A DNA stretch of 64,000 nucleotides from Candidatus Krumholzibacteriota bacterium. Its GTDB lineage: Bacteria; Krumholzibacteriota; Krumholzibacteriia; Krumholzibacteriales; WJIX01. Under the pieces are notes generated by a model. The model did no database searches and was not told the DNA's origin. It saw nothing but the letters and a program-made list of their open reading frames with translations. The translations under genes were made by a program, and so were the position numbers. The stretch is taken from assembly GCA_034520215.1 (NCBI GenBank), contig JAXHNR010000001.1, forward strand, positions 1,168,560-1,232,559. The letters are read 5' to 3'. This document shows, in pieces, positions 53,447-62,351 of this stretch (positions are counted from its first letter, which is position 1; each line of letters begins with the position of its first letter).

Positions 53447-55657
53447 TTAAGAATCCCTCTGACTGATTTCACCTGCCAGCTTCTTAAAATCCTCTGTTTC
53501 CTTACGCACCTGTTTTACAAAACTGTTATCTTCGATCGTTCCAATCGCGGCTTTCATCTCCTCAGCATTTCTGTATGTATTCTTTGTGAACTTATTATCG
53601 AAATCCTTCTTTCTGGATTTATAGACGGCTTCATTAACAAATTCCTGAATCTCAACAACTCTTTCAAGCGCCTCAAGCCAATCATCTTCAGTAAGCTTAG
53701 TATTGGGACGACCTATATCTCGAAGTGTGGCAAAGGCATGTTTCTGTTTTTCAAACGGATATTTTTCCCACAGCTTGTCATATCTGCCGTGAATATCCTC
53801 CCAGGAAGAAAGCTCCCCCTTAACTATATCTTTACGCAGGCGGTCAACATCTCCTTCAGCGATAAGCTGCCCTCCTATATTTAACCATCTCTCTTCGCGC
53901 TCACATTCGAGTTCTTCAACCATCGATGAAAATCTTAATGAAGGATCAGATGCCATATATTCTATCAGATTCTTTAAAGCGTAATAATGAAGCATATCAT
54001 AATAAGCGTGGTATGCCTCACGAACTTTCAAAATCAGGACCTTCCTTTTTGACTTTTCCATATTTTCGCCCAGAACTTCCAGTTTGTCTGTCTCCCCTAT
54101 AGATCCATTTAGAAGCTTACGCCCCACTGCGGCCAGCTTATCTTCGTCTTCATTGCCGTCTAATTCACCTTTTTGGCGGAGGCTCGCTTTCGCCACCGAT
54201 ATCTCCAGCAGTCTACGGGCCTTCATTATTTCTTCCGCTGTATCCGGAGCTAAAGGATCGAATTCAATATTCTGTATCTTCCTTTCACGTTTGTCTCTAT
54301 TCTTAAACTTGGAGGAATTTCTGGCCAGAGCATACATATTATTCAACCACCAGAATGCCGGAAAGACTTCAAGCCTGCCCTTTACATCATTATTATTAAC
54401 TAGTGAAAAGGGCAGAGGAATATCGAGTTCAGCCGGATAATCGGCTTTAGCAAGGAGAACAAAGGAAGCAAAACGGCACGAATGCTTAACGCTGACACAT
54501 AATCCCGGCCAGAATCCTCTACCCGCCTGAATTTCATTGTCGTTCGCGCGGCTGTTGTGATTTGAACCTATCGTAGCGCCCGCGGCCATATTACTCTGGC
54601 CCATCACCACAGAGGCTATCAGGAACGAATTGTTGTGATGCTGCTCATGAGCCGGAAATATCAGATTGTTGAGAACTTCACAACATGAAATCGTAGAATT
54701 ATCCCCGAGGAAGGAGTTTATAAGCCTGGCTCCGTATTTTAGATTGGAATTATCGCCAAGAATGAATCTCACAGCCTTGCAGCCGTAGAAGACATGACAG
54801 CCGAAACCGATAATACCATTTACCAGCTCTACCCCTTCGCCTATCTGCGTCTTCTCTGTTTCCGATGAGTTAATAGTAAGATTTTTTAGTTTGTTTATTC
54901 CTTTAATATAACAATAGGAACCGATCTTGACATCTTTTAGAATACGGGAATTCTTGATAACACACTGACTTCCGATAGTACCGTAATATCCTCTGCTTGA
55001 ATCAAAACTCTCCTGAGTGATCTCTTTCAACTTTTCCCGCATCGCTGTATCATCTCTGTATTTTGCCCATATATAGGCGTCAGCTGGTATTATACCCTCG
55101 AAGGGCAACACACTGCGGCACCCTGTTTCATTCATCAGGTCGAGCCATACGCGTACTTCCTCCCGTTCACCTTCCTTTATAATTCCGTTTCCGAATTTCG
55201 CGTAATTTGTAGTATGCATTTCATTGATATTTGACAAAATAGTCCGGTCACCAACAATAAAATGTGATAAATAAAATACATCGTGGATCGCGACGTCATC
55301 TCCTATATCACACGCAATTATCAAGCTGTTTTTAATTCCGACCGGAACCTTCAAATCATGGTGGTCGAGAATTACGTTTCTCACGTTTCCTATTCGAACA
55401 CGGCCGTAGAAATCATTATTCTTTATCTGTCCGGGGTCAAATGTGTCAGTTACGAATATTTCATCCCAATTATCGGAAGTATTGTTATTCTTCACAAGCC
55501 TGCGTACTTCATCGGAGGTCAGATTACGCCACCTTTTTTCAGGCCATAAAGCCTGACTATAACGATGGTAGTATTCATCTTTTCCCTTAGGAAGATACTC
55601 TTTCGGAATAAAATCTCTACCTATAACATCTGCCGGTAAAATTCTTACACTATCCAA
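53447..55657 (-). CDS. DUF4954 family protein with hexapeptide repeats
   Basis: 736 residues of the DUF4954 family (PF16314). The middle part contains left-handed beta-helix hexapeptide turns, for example RILKDVKIGSYCYIKGINKL, NGIIGFGCHVFYGCKAVRFI and FLIASVVMGQSNMAAGATIG, as in acyl- or nucleotidyltransferases. The C-terminal 200 residues are helical and charged. No activity has been established for the family as far as I know. The start is a TTG at 55657 with GGGGGA somewhat far upstream. The SIS-domain gene follows by 128 bases. Confidence 0.87.
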   Translation of the reverse strand: MDSVRILPADVIGRDFIPKEYLPKGKDEYYHRYSQALWPEKRWRNLTSDEVRRLVKNNNTSDNWDEIFVTDTFDPGQIKNNDFYGRVRIGNVRNVILDHHDLKVPVGIKNSLIIACDIGDDVAIHDVFYLSHFIVGDRTILSNINEMHTTNYAKFGNGIIKEGEREEVRVWLDLMNETGCRSVLPFEGIIPADAYIWAKYRDDTAMREKLKEITQESFDSSRGYYGTIGSQCVIKNSRILKDVKIGSYCYIKGINKLKNLTINSSETEKTQIGEGVELVNGIIGFGCHVFYGCKAVRFILGDNSNLKYGARLINSFLGDNSTISCCEVLNNLIFPAHEQHHNNSFLIASVVMGQSNMAAGATIGSNHNSRANDNEIQAGRGFWPGLCVSVKHSCRFASFVLLAKADYPAELDIPLPFSLVNNNDVKGRLEVFPAFWWLNNMYALARNSSKFKNRDKRERKIQNIEFDPLAPDTAEEIMKARRLLEISVAKASLRQKGELDGNEDEDKLAAVGRKLLNGSIGETDKLEVLGENMEKSKRKVLILKVREAYHAYYDMLHYYALKNLIEYMASDPSLRFSSMVEELECEREERWLNIGGQLIAEGDVDRLRKDIVKGELSSWEDIHGRYDKLWEKYPFEKQKHAFATLRDIGRPNTKLTEDDWLEALERVVEIQEFVNEAVYKSRKKDFDNKFTKNTYRNAEEMKAAIGTIEDNSFVKQVRKETEDFKKLAGEISQRDS

Positions 55658-55763
55658 TTGTTTCTATTCCCCCTGTCAAATCTCTCATTTTTGATATTAT
55701 TTTTAATTTATCGCCAACTGGAAGTGTACAATCACGGAAATAAAATTTCAAGATTATTTATTT

Positions 55764-56020
55764 TGGAGTTTTCCCAATTTTTAACATTCCTTTGTATATC
55801 CGGCTATTGGTATTGTCAAAAACGCCGTCTATTTCCCCTGCGAGGAAATAGCGTCTCCCGCTCTTGGGGCCCGCTCGTCTTCCGAGAGGGTTTTGAAATA
55901 CCAATAGCCGGATAAAAATTAATATCAATTCCACTTATCAATAGAGGAATGTCCTGTGGTAATTACCCTGTAACTTTGCCGTTACTGAAATATTGCCCTT
56001 ATTTTCGAGGGGAAACTCCA
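55764..56020 (+). mobile_element. Palindromic MITE-like element, copy 4 (257 bp)
   Basis: Ends TGGAGTTTTCCC and GGGGAAACTCCA, close in sequence to copy 2 but with the arms in the orientation of copy 1. Outer stem CCGGCTATTGGTATT with its complement, and hairpin CTATTTCCCCTGCGAGGAAA-TAG. Compared with copy 2 it lacks about 42 bp between two GCCCGCTC direct repeats, so one hairpin is lost. No target duplication is visible at its flanks. It lies in the divergent gap between DUF4954 and the CxxCH lipoprotein gene, directly before the latter's promoter. Confidence 0.78.
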
Positions 56021-56034
56021 GGTATACCCAGTCG

Positions 56035-56063
56035 TTGACAAAAGGGATGATTTGCGCTATATT
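56035..56063 (+). promoter_or_regulatory. Sigma-70 promoter of the CxxCH lipoprotein gene
   Basis: A perfect TTGACA and TATATT separated by 17 bases, with the start codon about 20 bases further. Its -35 box is 14 bases from copy 4 of the palindromic element. Confidence 0.75.
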
Positions 56064-56083
56064 AAATCAATGGAGACATGAAG

Positions 56084-56629
56084 ATGAAAAAGATAAACCC
56101 CTATTTTCTCAGCTTACTTTCCGCTCTCGCGCTTATCCTTTTTACTTCCGGATGCTATACGATACTGAACCATCCCCGTGTAGAAACTGAATCACAGGAA
56201 GACTATCAGTATAATTCCTGTTCCGACTGCCATGGTCAAAACGCCTATTTTGGTTATTACCATACTCCCCTCGCGTATCCCCGCATGTGGCATGATTACT
56301 ACGTTCAACCTTGGTGGTACAGTGAAATCGACAATTCCGAGGGACAGAATATACCGACAAGAAGTATAATTGGAGACAGAGAAATAAAATTTAATGATAA
56401 TGATTTTATCACAAACCCTGCTAATATACGCGGAGGGTCTTCAACGGTCAGGGAAGTCAGAGAGACGGACACAGAGAAAAGTGACACAAAAAGCGGTTCA
56501 ACAAAGGATAATAGAACAGAAAGAATCAAGAGGTCCGAAAGAAAAGCTCGGGATAGTTCCACAACAAGAAATAATAGCGATTCCAGAGATGACAACGAAG
56601 ACAGATCAAGTGATAAAAATCGCCGGTAA
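56084..56629 (+). CDS. Lipoprotein with a CxxCH motif and disordered tail
   Basis: About 181 residues. A signal peptide ends in a lipobox (LILFTSGC). The mature part contains YNSCSDCHGQNAYFGYYHTP, whose CSDCH fits a c-type heme site or could bind a metal, followed by a Tyr/Trp/Pro-rich segment. The second half is almost only Ser, Thr, Arg, Asp, Asn, Lys and Glu and is likely unstructured. No family was recognised. I prefer the ATG at 56084 because GGAG lies 8 bases before it; the ATG at 56078 is too close to that site. The FadL-like barrel gene follows by 45 bases and is probably co-transcribed. Confidence 0.7.
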   Translation: MKKINPYFLSLLSALALILFTSGCYTILNHPRVETESQEDYQYNSCSDCHGQNAYFGYYHTPLAYPRMWHDYYVQPWWYSEIDNSEGQNIPTRSIIGDREIKFNDNDFITNPANIRGGSSTVREVRETDTEKSDTKSGSTKDNRTERIKRSERKARDSSTTRNNSDSRDDNEDRSSDKNRR

Positions 56630-56674
56630 GTTTTATCATACGGCCATCCATTTCTTTTCGCTGTGAGGTGAAAA

Positions 56675-57997
56675 TTGAACAAAGGAAAAATAGTAATTTT
56701 TACTGTAATAATGCTCTTTTCTGCCATTTCTTCCCGTTCACAGATAATCGGGACGATGCAGGCTGACAGGCTGGACCTTCTTAACACATACCAGTCGGGA
56801 GGAAGAGCGGCATCACTGGGCGGAGCTTACACCGCTGTAAGTAACGACGCATTCGCTCTAATCTACAACCCCGCCGGTCTGACTCAAATAAATAAGAAGG
56901 AATTATCATTCGGTATATATTACAGCACAGAAGATCTATCCACTAACTACGACAGATATAATTCTCTGCTTCCTAATTCTTCCACCGGGATAAGTCACCT
57001 TACAACGGTATACCCCTTTCCCACTTACCGCGGAAGTTTCGTTATCGGGTTCGGTGTTTTCCGAGTTGCGAATTCAGACCTTGAATATTTCAAGAATTCC
57101 CGCCGGGATGATCTAAACGGCACTATCCGGAACACACTCATTCAGACGGGAAATATATATCAGTACCGTTTCGGCGCGGGGGTCGATATCTCACCGAGGA
57201 TAGCAGCAGGGGCTAATCTCGTAGTATGGGACGGATCTTCGGGGTTCGTAGAAGATATTTCCTTCGAGCACACAGCGAGTGATTCATCCTATCTTTTCAG
57301 TGATGACGTTTCTGTCAATCTGGACGGACTGAGTATGGAAATGGGTCTGCTGTTCAGATTGTCCAAGACACTTAGAGCCGGACTAAAGATAAGCACTCCG
57401 GCATGGTTATCCTACGACGGAGACGCCGTTGAATACTATGACTGGAGTTATTCAAACGGCGCAGAGTGGACAACAGATCCTTATTACTATTATATCGAAG
57501 ATGAATATACGCTTCCTATGAAACTGAGAGGAGGAGTGTCATACCAATTTAAGAACCTTCTTCTATGCGCGGACGCTGAATATTGTGACTATACTCAGAC
57601 TAAATATAACGGCAAAAAACTATATAACAAAATTAACCGTAATGACCCTGTCCTGGAGAAAACACTCGATTTAAGTTTCGGAGCAGAGTTTGCTCTCCCC
57701 TTCTATCCCGCGAAACTCCGGGCGGGTTATTCCTATATTCCCACCAGATTTATCGGAATGGAAGAATTGTCCTACATAGAAGAAACATCCGAAACAATGA
57801 GCATTATATCTGAATGGTCAGCCTTCGACGTTATAAAGAACCGCCAGCTCTATTCCTTCGGCATAGGAGGGCTTATAGACAAGGTTCTAAAGCTCGACCT
57901 AACTGTCTCAATAGGAAGTTTTGAGAGGGAAACGGAATATCTGACAGAAACTGTAGATATAACTAAAACTTCGCTTTCAACATCTTATAGATTTTAA
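56675..57997 (+). CDS. OmpP1/FadL/PorV-like outer-membrane protein
   Basis: 440 residues with a signal peptide and a long beta-barrel. The start of the mature chain, QSGGRAASLGGAYTAVSNDA, followed by FALIYNPAGLTQINKKELSF, is characteristic of the FadL/PorV-type outer-membrane family in FCB bacteria. The end is a typical outer-membrane strand (TKTSLSTSYRF). PorV proteins act in type IX secretion; FadL proteins transport hydrophobic substrates; this one cannot be placed between them. The start is TTG at 56675 with GAGGTG 4 bases upstream. It follows the CxxCH lipoprotein gene. Confidence 0.85.
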   Translation: MNKGKIVIFTVIMLFSAISSRSQIIGTMQADRLDLLNTYQSGGRAASLGGAYTAVSNDAFALIYNPAGLTQINKKELSFGIYYSTEDLSTNYDRYNSLLPNSSTGISHLTTVYPFPTYRGSFVIGFGVFRVANSDLEYFKNSRRDDLNGTIRNTLIQTGNIYQYRFGAGVDISPRIAAGANLVVWDGSSGFVEDISFEHTASDSSYLFSDDVSVNLDGLSMEMGLLFRLSKTLRAGLKISTPAWLSYDGDAVEYYDWSYSNGAEWTTDPYYYYIEDEYTLPMKLRGGVSYQFKNLLLCADAEYCDYTQTKYNGKKLYNKINRNDPVLEKTLDLSFGAEFALPFYPAKLRAGYSYIPTRFIGMEELSYIEETSETMSIISEWSAFDVIKNRQLYSFGIGGLIDKVLKLDLTVSIGSFERETEYLTETVDITKTSLSTSYRF

Positions 57998-58122
57998 TAA
58001 GATCTCTCCTGACTAAAACTACACCTGTTTTGTCTGATATTCGAACTATATAGCGGGGAGTGCTTTCTCAGGGGAATATTTATCCAATCAAATACTTGAG
58101 ACTTTCTGAAACTACTACTAAA

Positions 58123-58881
58123 TCAGTCCTTTCCTAAAAGGTTCGCGAGAGCTTCCTTCGCGGCCATCTGCTGGGCGTCTTTTTTATTTTTGCCTCTTCC
58201 TCTTCCGCGAATTTTTCCATCAATATTCACTTCGATAAAAAACATTTTATCATGTTCCGGCCCCCTAGTAGACTTTACTCTGTAGTCGGGGTATTCGCCG
58301 TATTTCTGCTGTGAGAGTTCCTGAAGTTCACTTTTGTAGTTTATATGATCTCTGTGTTCAATATCTTCACGTAATGTGCCCAAGATAAAATTCGATATAA
58401 AATTCCTGGACGCTTTGAGACCGCCGTCAATATATATTGCTCCGATAATTGCTTCCATAACGTCGGATTGTATTGAATCCTTACCGTGGACCCCGTCCCT
58501 GTAGGCATTATCACTAAGAATTATATGCTCCTTGAGATTGATTCTCTCCGCTTTCTTTGCCAGAATATTCTTACTTACCAGGAGTGACTTCTTTTTTGTA
58601 AGCTCTCCTTCATTTTCATCGGGAAATCTCTTCATAAGGTAATCAGCAGTGGCAAGCCCCAGAACAGCGTCTCCAAGAAATTCAAGCCGCTCATATGTGG
58701 TATCCATATTCCCATTTAAGGATTCCCCCAGTACTGAGCTGTGGGTTAATGCCTCTATGAGATTATCTCTATTGTGAAATCGGTAATCTATCTTATTTTC
58801 TAGAATGTCAAGATGATATATACCGGTATCGTCAGAAGCCCCTCTGAAAAAGGCCTTTAAACGATTTATAAAGCCGCTCAT
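58123..58881 (-). CDS. rnc: Ribonuclease III
   Basis: 252 residues; cuts double-stranded RNA in rRNA maturation. The catalytic signature is YERLEFLGDAVLGLATADYL, with the second acidic residue in SDVMEAIIGAIYIDGG. The double-stranded-RNA domain follows (YKSELQELSQQKYGEYPDYR, ending KDAQQMAAKEALANLLGK). The ATG at 58881 is chosen for GAAGAGA upstream. A TTG at 58908 that overlaps the fabF stop is an alternative and would couple the two. It ends the fab operon, a common arrangement. Confidence 0.95.
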   Translation of the reverse strand: MSGFINRLKAFFRGASDDTGIYHLDILENKIDYRFHNRDNLIEALTHSSVLGESLNGNMDTTYERLEFLGDAVLGLATADYLMKRFPDENEGELTKKKSLLVSKNILAKKAERINLKEHIILSDNAYRDGVHGKDSIQSDVMEAIIGAIYIDGGLKASRNFISNFILGTLREDIEHRDHINYKSELQELSQQKYGEYPDYRVKSTRGPEHDKMFFIEVNIDGKIRGRGRGKNKKDAQQMAAKEALANLLGKD

Positions 58882-58904
58882 AAGAAATCTCTTCAGTTCA
58901 GCAA

Positions 58905-60158
58905 TCAAAACTTCTTTAAAACAAGGCTTACGTTATGTCCGCCAAATCCAAAGGAGTTACTCAACACATAATTTAATTTTTTCTCACGTGCTTTGAGTAA
59001 ATGGTTGAGTCGGCAATCTTCATCAATGTTTTCAAGATTAGCTGTCGGCGGCATAACATTATTTACAAGCGCCATTGTAGAGATGATAAATTCCACTCCC
59101 GCAGCGCCTCCTAGAAGATGACCGGTGCAGGATTTAGTGGAACTTACATCTACAGAACTATCTCTTCCGAAAAGAGATAATATAGCCTGCGCTTCCGCCC
59201 TGTCGTTATACTGAGTCGATGTGCCGTGCGCGTTTATATATCCAATGTCTTCCGGTGTAATTCCAGCGTCCTTGAGGGCCATACACATCGAGCTTAGAGC
59301 TCCTTCTCCATCTGGAGAGGGAGCAGTAATATGATACGCGTCCGCTGTCATACCAACTCCGGCTAACTCTGCAAATATCTCAGCTCCTCGTGCCTTCGCG
59401 TGTTCAAGCTCCTCGAGAAGTATAATCCCCGCTCCTTCGGCCATAACAAATCCGTCACGATCCAAGTCAAATGGACGGCTGGATGTTTTTGGATCATCAT
59501 TCCGGGTTGAAAGTGCTTTCATCTGACAGAAACCGCCAAGAGCCATGGGAGAAATAGTTGCTTCAGTCCCGCCGGTTACAACAGCGTCACAGTATCCGCT
59601 CTTTATTGCCATCCATGAAGTTGCTATAGCGTGACCGCCTGAAGCACAAGCGGATACTGTGGCGTAATTAGGCCCCTTGAACCCGTATCTAATAGAAACC
59701 AGACCTGAAGCCATATCAGAAATCATCATAGGTATAAAGAAAGGACTGATCCTTGAAGGTCCGCCTTTCATATATCTTTCGTGCTGTTTTTCAAAAGTTT
59801 TAATCCCACCTATTCCTGACCCAATTATCACCCCGAAATTGTCACCATCGGCCTTGTCGACATCCAGATGACTGACAGTTTCAGCTGAAGCCGCCACAGC
59901 CAGCTGGGAAGAACGATCCATCCTCTTCGCGTCTTTCCTTTCGATATACTCGTTAGGATCAAAGTCTTTTACTTCGCCGCCCACCTGTGAACTGTAATCA
60001 CTTACGTCAAAAGCCTTTATTATATCGATTCCAGTCCTGCCGGCGACGATGTTTTCCCAGTTTTCTTCCACAGTCTTACCACATGGGCTTATAACCCCCA
60101 TTCCCGTAACTACTACTCTTCTGCTGCTGGCGGACATATTCCCCCCTGTACTATCCAT
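58905..60158 (-). CDS. fabF: Beta-ketoacyl-ACP synthase II
   Basis: Condenses malonyl-ACP with acyl-ACP in chain elongation. 417 residues with the family pattern: VVVTGMGVISPCGKTVEENW, the active-site Cys in VSACASGGHAIATSWMAIKS, and the catalytic His pair in YINAHGTSTQYNDRAEAQAI and SSTKSCTGHLLGGAAGVEF. The ATG at 60158 has AAGGGGG 6 bases upstream; another ATG eight codons in also has a good site. It follows acpP by 118 bases. Confidence 0.97.
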   Translation of the reverse strand: MDSTGGNMSASSRRVVVTGMGVISPCGKTVEENWENIVAGRTGIDIIKAFDVSDYSSQVGGEVKDFDPNEYIERKDAKRMDRSSQLAVAASAETVSHLDVDKADGDNFGVIIGSGIGGIKTFEKQHERYMKGGPSRISPFFIPMMISDMASGLVSIRYGFKGPNYATVSACASGGHAIATSWMAIKSGYCDAVVTGGTEATISPMALGGFCQMKALSTRNDDPKTSSRPFDLDRDGFVMAEGAGIILLEELEHAKARGAEIFAELAGVGMTADAYHITAPSPDGEGALSSMCMALKDAGITPEDIGYINAHGTSTQYNDRAEAQAILSLFGRDSSVDVSSTKSCTGHLLGGAAGVEFIISTMALVNNVMPPTANLENIDEDCRLNHLLKAREKKLNYVLSNSFGFGGHNVSLVLKKF

Positions 60159-60276
60159 TAAAAACCCCCTTTACAAAGGGCTTTGATAATACTTCTGAAG
60201 TTTTATACCCATAACCCCGGATATCGATCTTATCTCTCCTCTAACTTAAAAATTCCCGTAGAGGAAAGCGCTAATA

Positions 60277-60513
60277 CTACTCCTTTACGTTATCCTTAAC
60301 ATAATTAATTGCTTCGCCTACTTTTGTTATCTTTTCAGCTTCTTCGTCCGGAATCTCCATACCGAATTCTTCCTCGAGAGCCATAACCAGTTCTACCGTA
60401 TCGAGAGAATCAGCACCGAGATCGTCGATAAATGAAGCCTCTTCCTTTATCTGATCCTGATTGACTGAAAGTTGTTCTTCTATAACCTTCTTTACTCTGT
60501 CTTCAAGTGCCAT
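60277..60513 (-). CDS. acpP: Acyl carrier protein
   Basis: 78-residue carrier of the growing acyl chain on a phosphopantetheine arm. The attachment serine is in [18 protein letters not shown], the hallmark of the family. It lies between fabG and fabF, as in most bacteria. Confidence 0.98.
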   Translation of the reverse strand: MALEDRVKKVIEEQLSVNQDQIKEEASFIDDLGADSLDTVELVMALEEEFGMEIPDEEAEKITKVGEAINYVKDNVKE

Positions 60514-60542
60514 CTAGCTTTTACCTCCTGTTTTTTTAAGCA

Positions 60543-61286
60543 CTAAGCCATAACCATTCCACCATCACAGTTAATAACCTGACCTGTGATATAACTTCCA
60601 AGCTCGGAGATGAGAAACAGCACTATACCTGCCACATCACTTCCCGTTCCAAACCTTCCGAGTGGTATCTGATTAAGCATGCTTTCCCTTATATCATCGG
60701 GAAGCTTCGCCGTCATCGCTGTCTCGATAAATCCCGGAGCAATCGAGTTGGCGGTTATGCCGCGAGGAGCTAATTCCCTCGCTACCGATTTCGTAAACCC
60801 TATAACACCGGCCTTACTGGCTGCATAATTACTTTGACCCGCGTTTCCCATAAGACCTATAACCGATGCTATATTAACTACGCGGCCAAACCTTTTCTTA
60901 AGCATATGCTTTGTAACCGCCTTGGTAAAATTATACGAGCCGGTCAAATTAACCTTTATAACACTTTCCCATTCTTCATCCTTCATGCGAAGAAGAAGGT
61001 TGTCCCGCGTAATCCCCGCATTGTTTATCAAGAAATGGACCTGATCGCGCCATTCCAGAACGCTTGAAACACATTCAGCGACACTCGCTGAATCCGCAAT
61101 ATCACACTCGAGAGCGAGCCCGCCGACTCCCTTCTCTTCTACCAGGGAAACAGTTTCCGCCGCACCTTCAGGGTTAACATCAACGACAGCTATATCAACG
61201 CCTGAACCGGCTAGAGTAAGAGCTATTTCCCTCCCTATACCCTGACCGGCTCCGGTAACAATCGCGGTTTTACCTTTAACATCCAT
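60543..61286 (-). CDS. fabG: 3-oxoacyl-ACP reductase
   Basis: 247-residue short-chain dehydrogenase that reduces 3-oxoacyl-ACP with NADPH. The cofactor motif is TGAGQGIGREIALTLAGSG, followed by NNAGITRDNLLLRMK. The catalytic serine and YxxxK are in IASVIGLMGNAGQSNYAASK. It has the FabG-type ending ELGSYITGQVINCDGGMV and follows fabD in the operon. Confidence 0.96.
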   Translation of the reverse strand: MDVKGKTAIVTGAGQGIGREIALTLAGSGVDIAVVDVNPEGAAETVSLVEEKGVGGLALECDIADSASVAECVSSVLEWRDQVHFLINNAGITRDNLLLRMKDEEWESVIKVNLTGSYNFTKAVTKHMLKKRFGRVVNIASVIGLMGNAGQSNYAASKAGVIGFTKSVARELAPRGITANSIAPGFIETAMTAKLPDDIRESMLNQIPLGRFGTGSDVAGIVLFLISELGSYITGQVINCDGGMVMA

Positions 61287-61368
61287 TATAAGATTATCCC
61301 CTTTTTACATAAACCAATCAAATACACAACGTGACAACCGAAAAATCTTCAGTTAATTAAGCAATACT

Positions 61369-62313
61369 TTATATAAAATCGTTCGCCGAGGCAACAATCT
61401 TTTTTATTTCTTCAACAGTGCCGGCTCTTGTTACTGTTCTTCGGCGGTCAATCCTCCTCATTAGCCCTGCGAGCACCCTGCCGGGTCCCGCTTCAATAAT
61501 ATCCCCGTCCCACTTCTTCAGAAGTAAATCCATAGAATCAGACCAGAGAACCGGACTGGTAAGCTGCCTTGAAAGAGCGTCTATAATTTCATCTCTGCTT
61601 CTTACAACAGTTCCATCTACATTAGATATTACATCCACTTCAGGGTCACATATTTTAAAATCTTTTATAAAGGATACGAGTTCATTCTCAGCTGAAGAAA
61701 CAAGAGGAGAATGAAAAGCCCCGCTGACATTAAGCTCAAGAACCTTCTTAGCTCCCTCTTCCTTCGCCACTTCCATGGCCCTCTCTACCGCCTCGATATG
61801 TCCTGAAATAACTATCTGCCCCGGGCAATTAATATTGGCCACAACGACAATAGAGTTATCTCTTGAAGAATCCTTGCATATATTCTTAACGTTGGATCTG
61901 TCTATGCCGATTACCGCGGCCATTGTGCCGGGTTGACGTAATCCGGCTTCATACATAAGCTCCCCGCGTTTCCTCACTATCTTCAGAGCATCCATGGCTT
62001 CGACAGCACCTGCGGCTACAAGGGCTGAATACTCTCCAAGACTGTGTCCCGCTGTAATTACAGCTTCAATTTGAGCCTCTTCCTTAAGAACGTTCCAGAC
62101 TGCTATGCTGTGAAGTAATATCGCCGGCTGCGCGTTCCTGGTTTCTGTAAGAGTAGCTTTATCCCCTTCAAAGCAAATACGGGACAGTGGAAAGCCCAAA
62201 GTTTCATCACCCTCTTCATACAATCTCGCGGCGGTCTTAAACTCCGCGGCAAGGTCCTTACCCATCCCTTCAAACTGTGAGCCCTGTCCGGGAAATATTA
62301 CTGCTTTCTTCAT
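61369..62313 (-). CDS. fabD: Malonyl-CoA:ACP transacylase
   Basis: 314 residues. Loads malonyl from CoA onto ACP. The start KKAVIFPGQGSQFEGMGKDL, the nucleophile GHSLGEYSALVAAGAV and the later SGAFHSPLVSSAENEL are typical. It follows fabH by 38 bases. Confidence 0.96.
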   Translation of the reverse strand: MKKAVIFPGQGSQFEGMGKDLAAEFKTAARLYEEGDETLGFPLSRICFEGDKATLTETRNAQPAILLHSIAVWNVLKEEAQIEAVITAGHSLGEYSALVAAGAVEAMDALKIVRKRGELMYEAGLRQPGTMAAVIGIDRSNVKNICKDSSRDNSIVVVANINCPGQIVISGHIEAVERAMEVAKEEGAKKVLELNVSGAFHSPLVSSAENELVSFIKDFKICDPEVDVISNVDGTVVRSRDEIIDALSRQLTSPVLWSDSMDLLLKKWDGDIIEAGPGRVLAGLMRRIDRRRTVTRAGTVEEIKKIVASANDFI

Positions 62314-62351
62314 CCTGTACTGCTCCTTCTATCGGTTACTTCTAACAAAGA

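Noticed and set aside
55723-55751. TTGAAA with TACACT on the minus strand as a DUF4954 promoter
   Set aside because: The spacing to the best -10 match is 19 bases and the -10 is weak, so it was not listed as a promoter.
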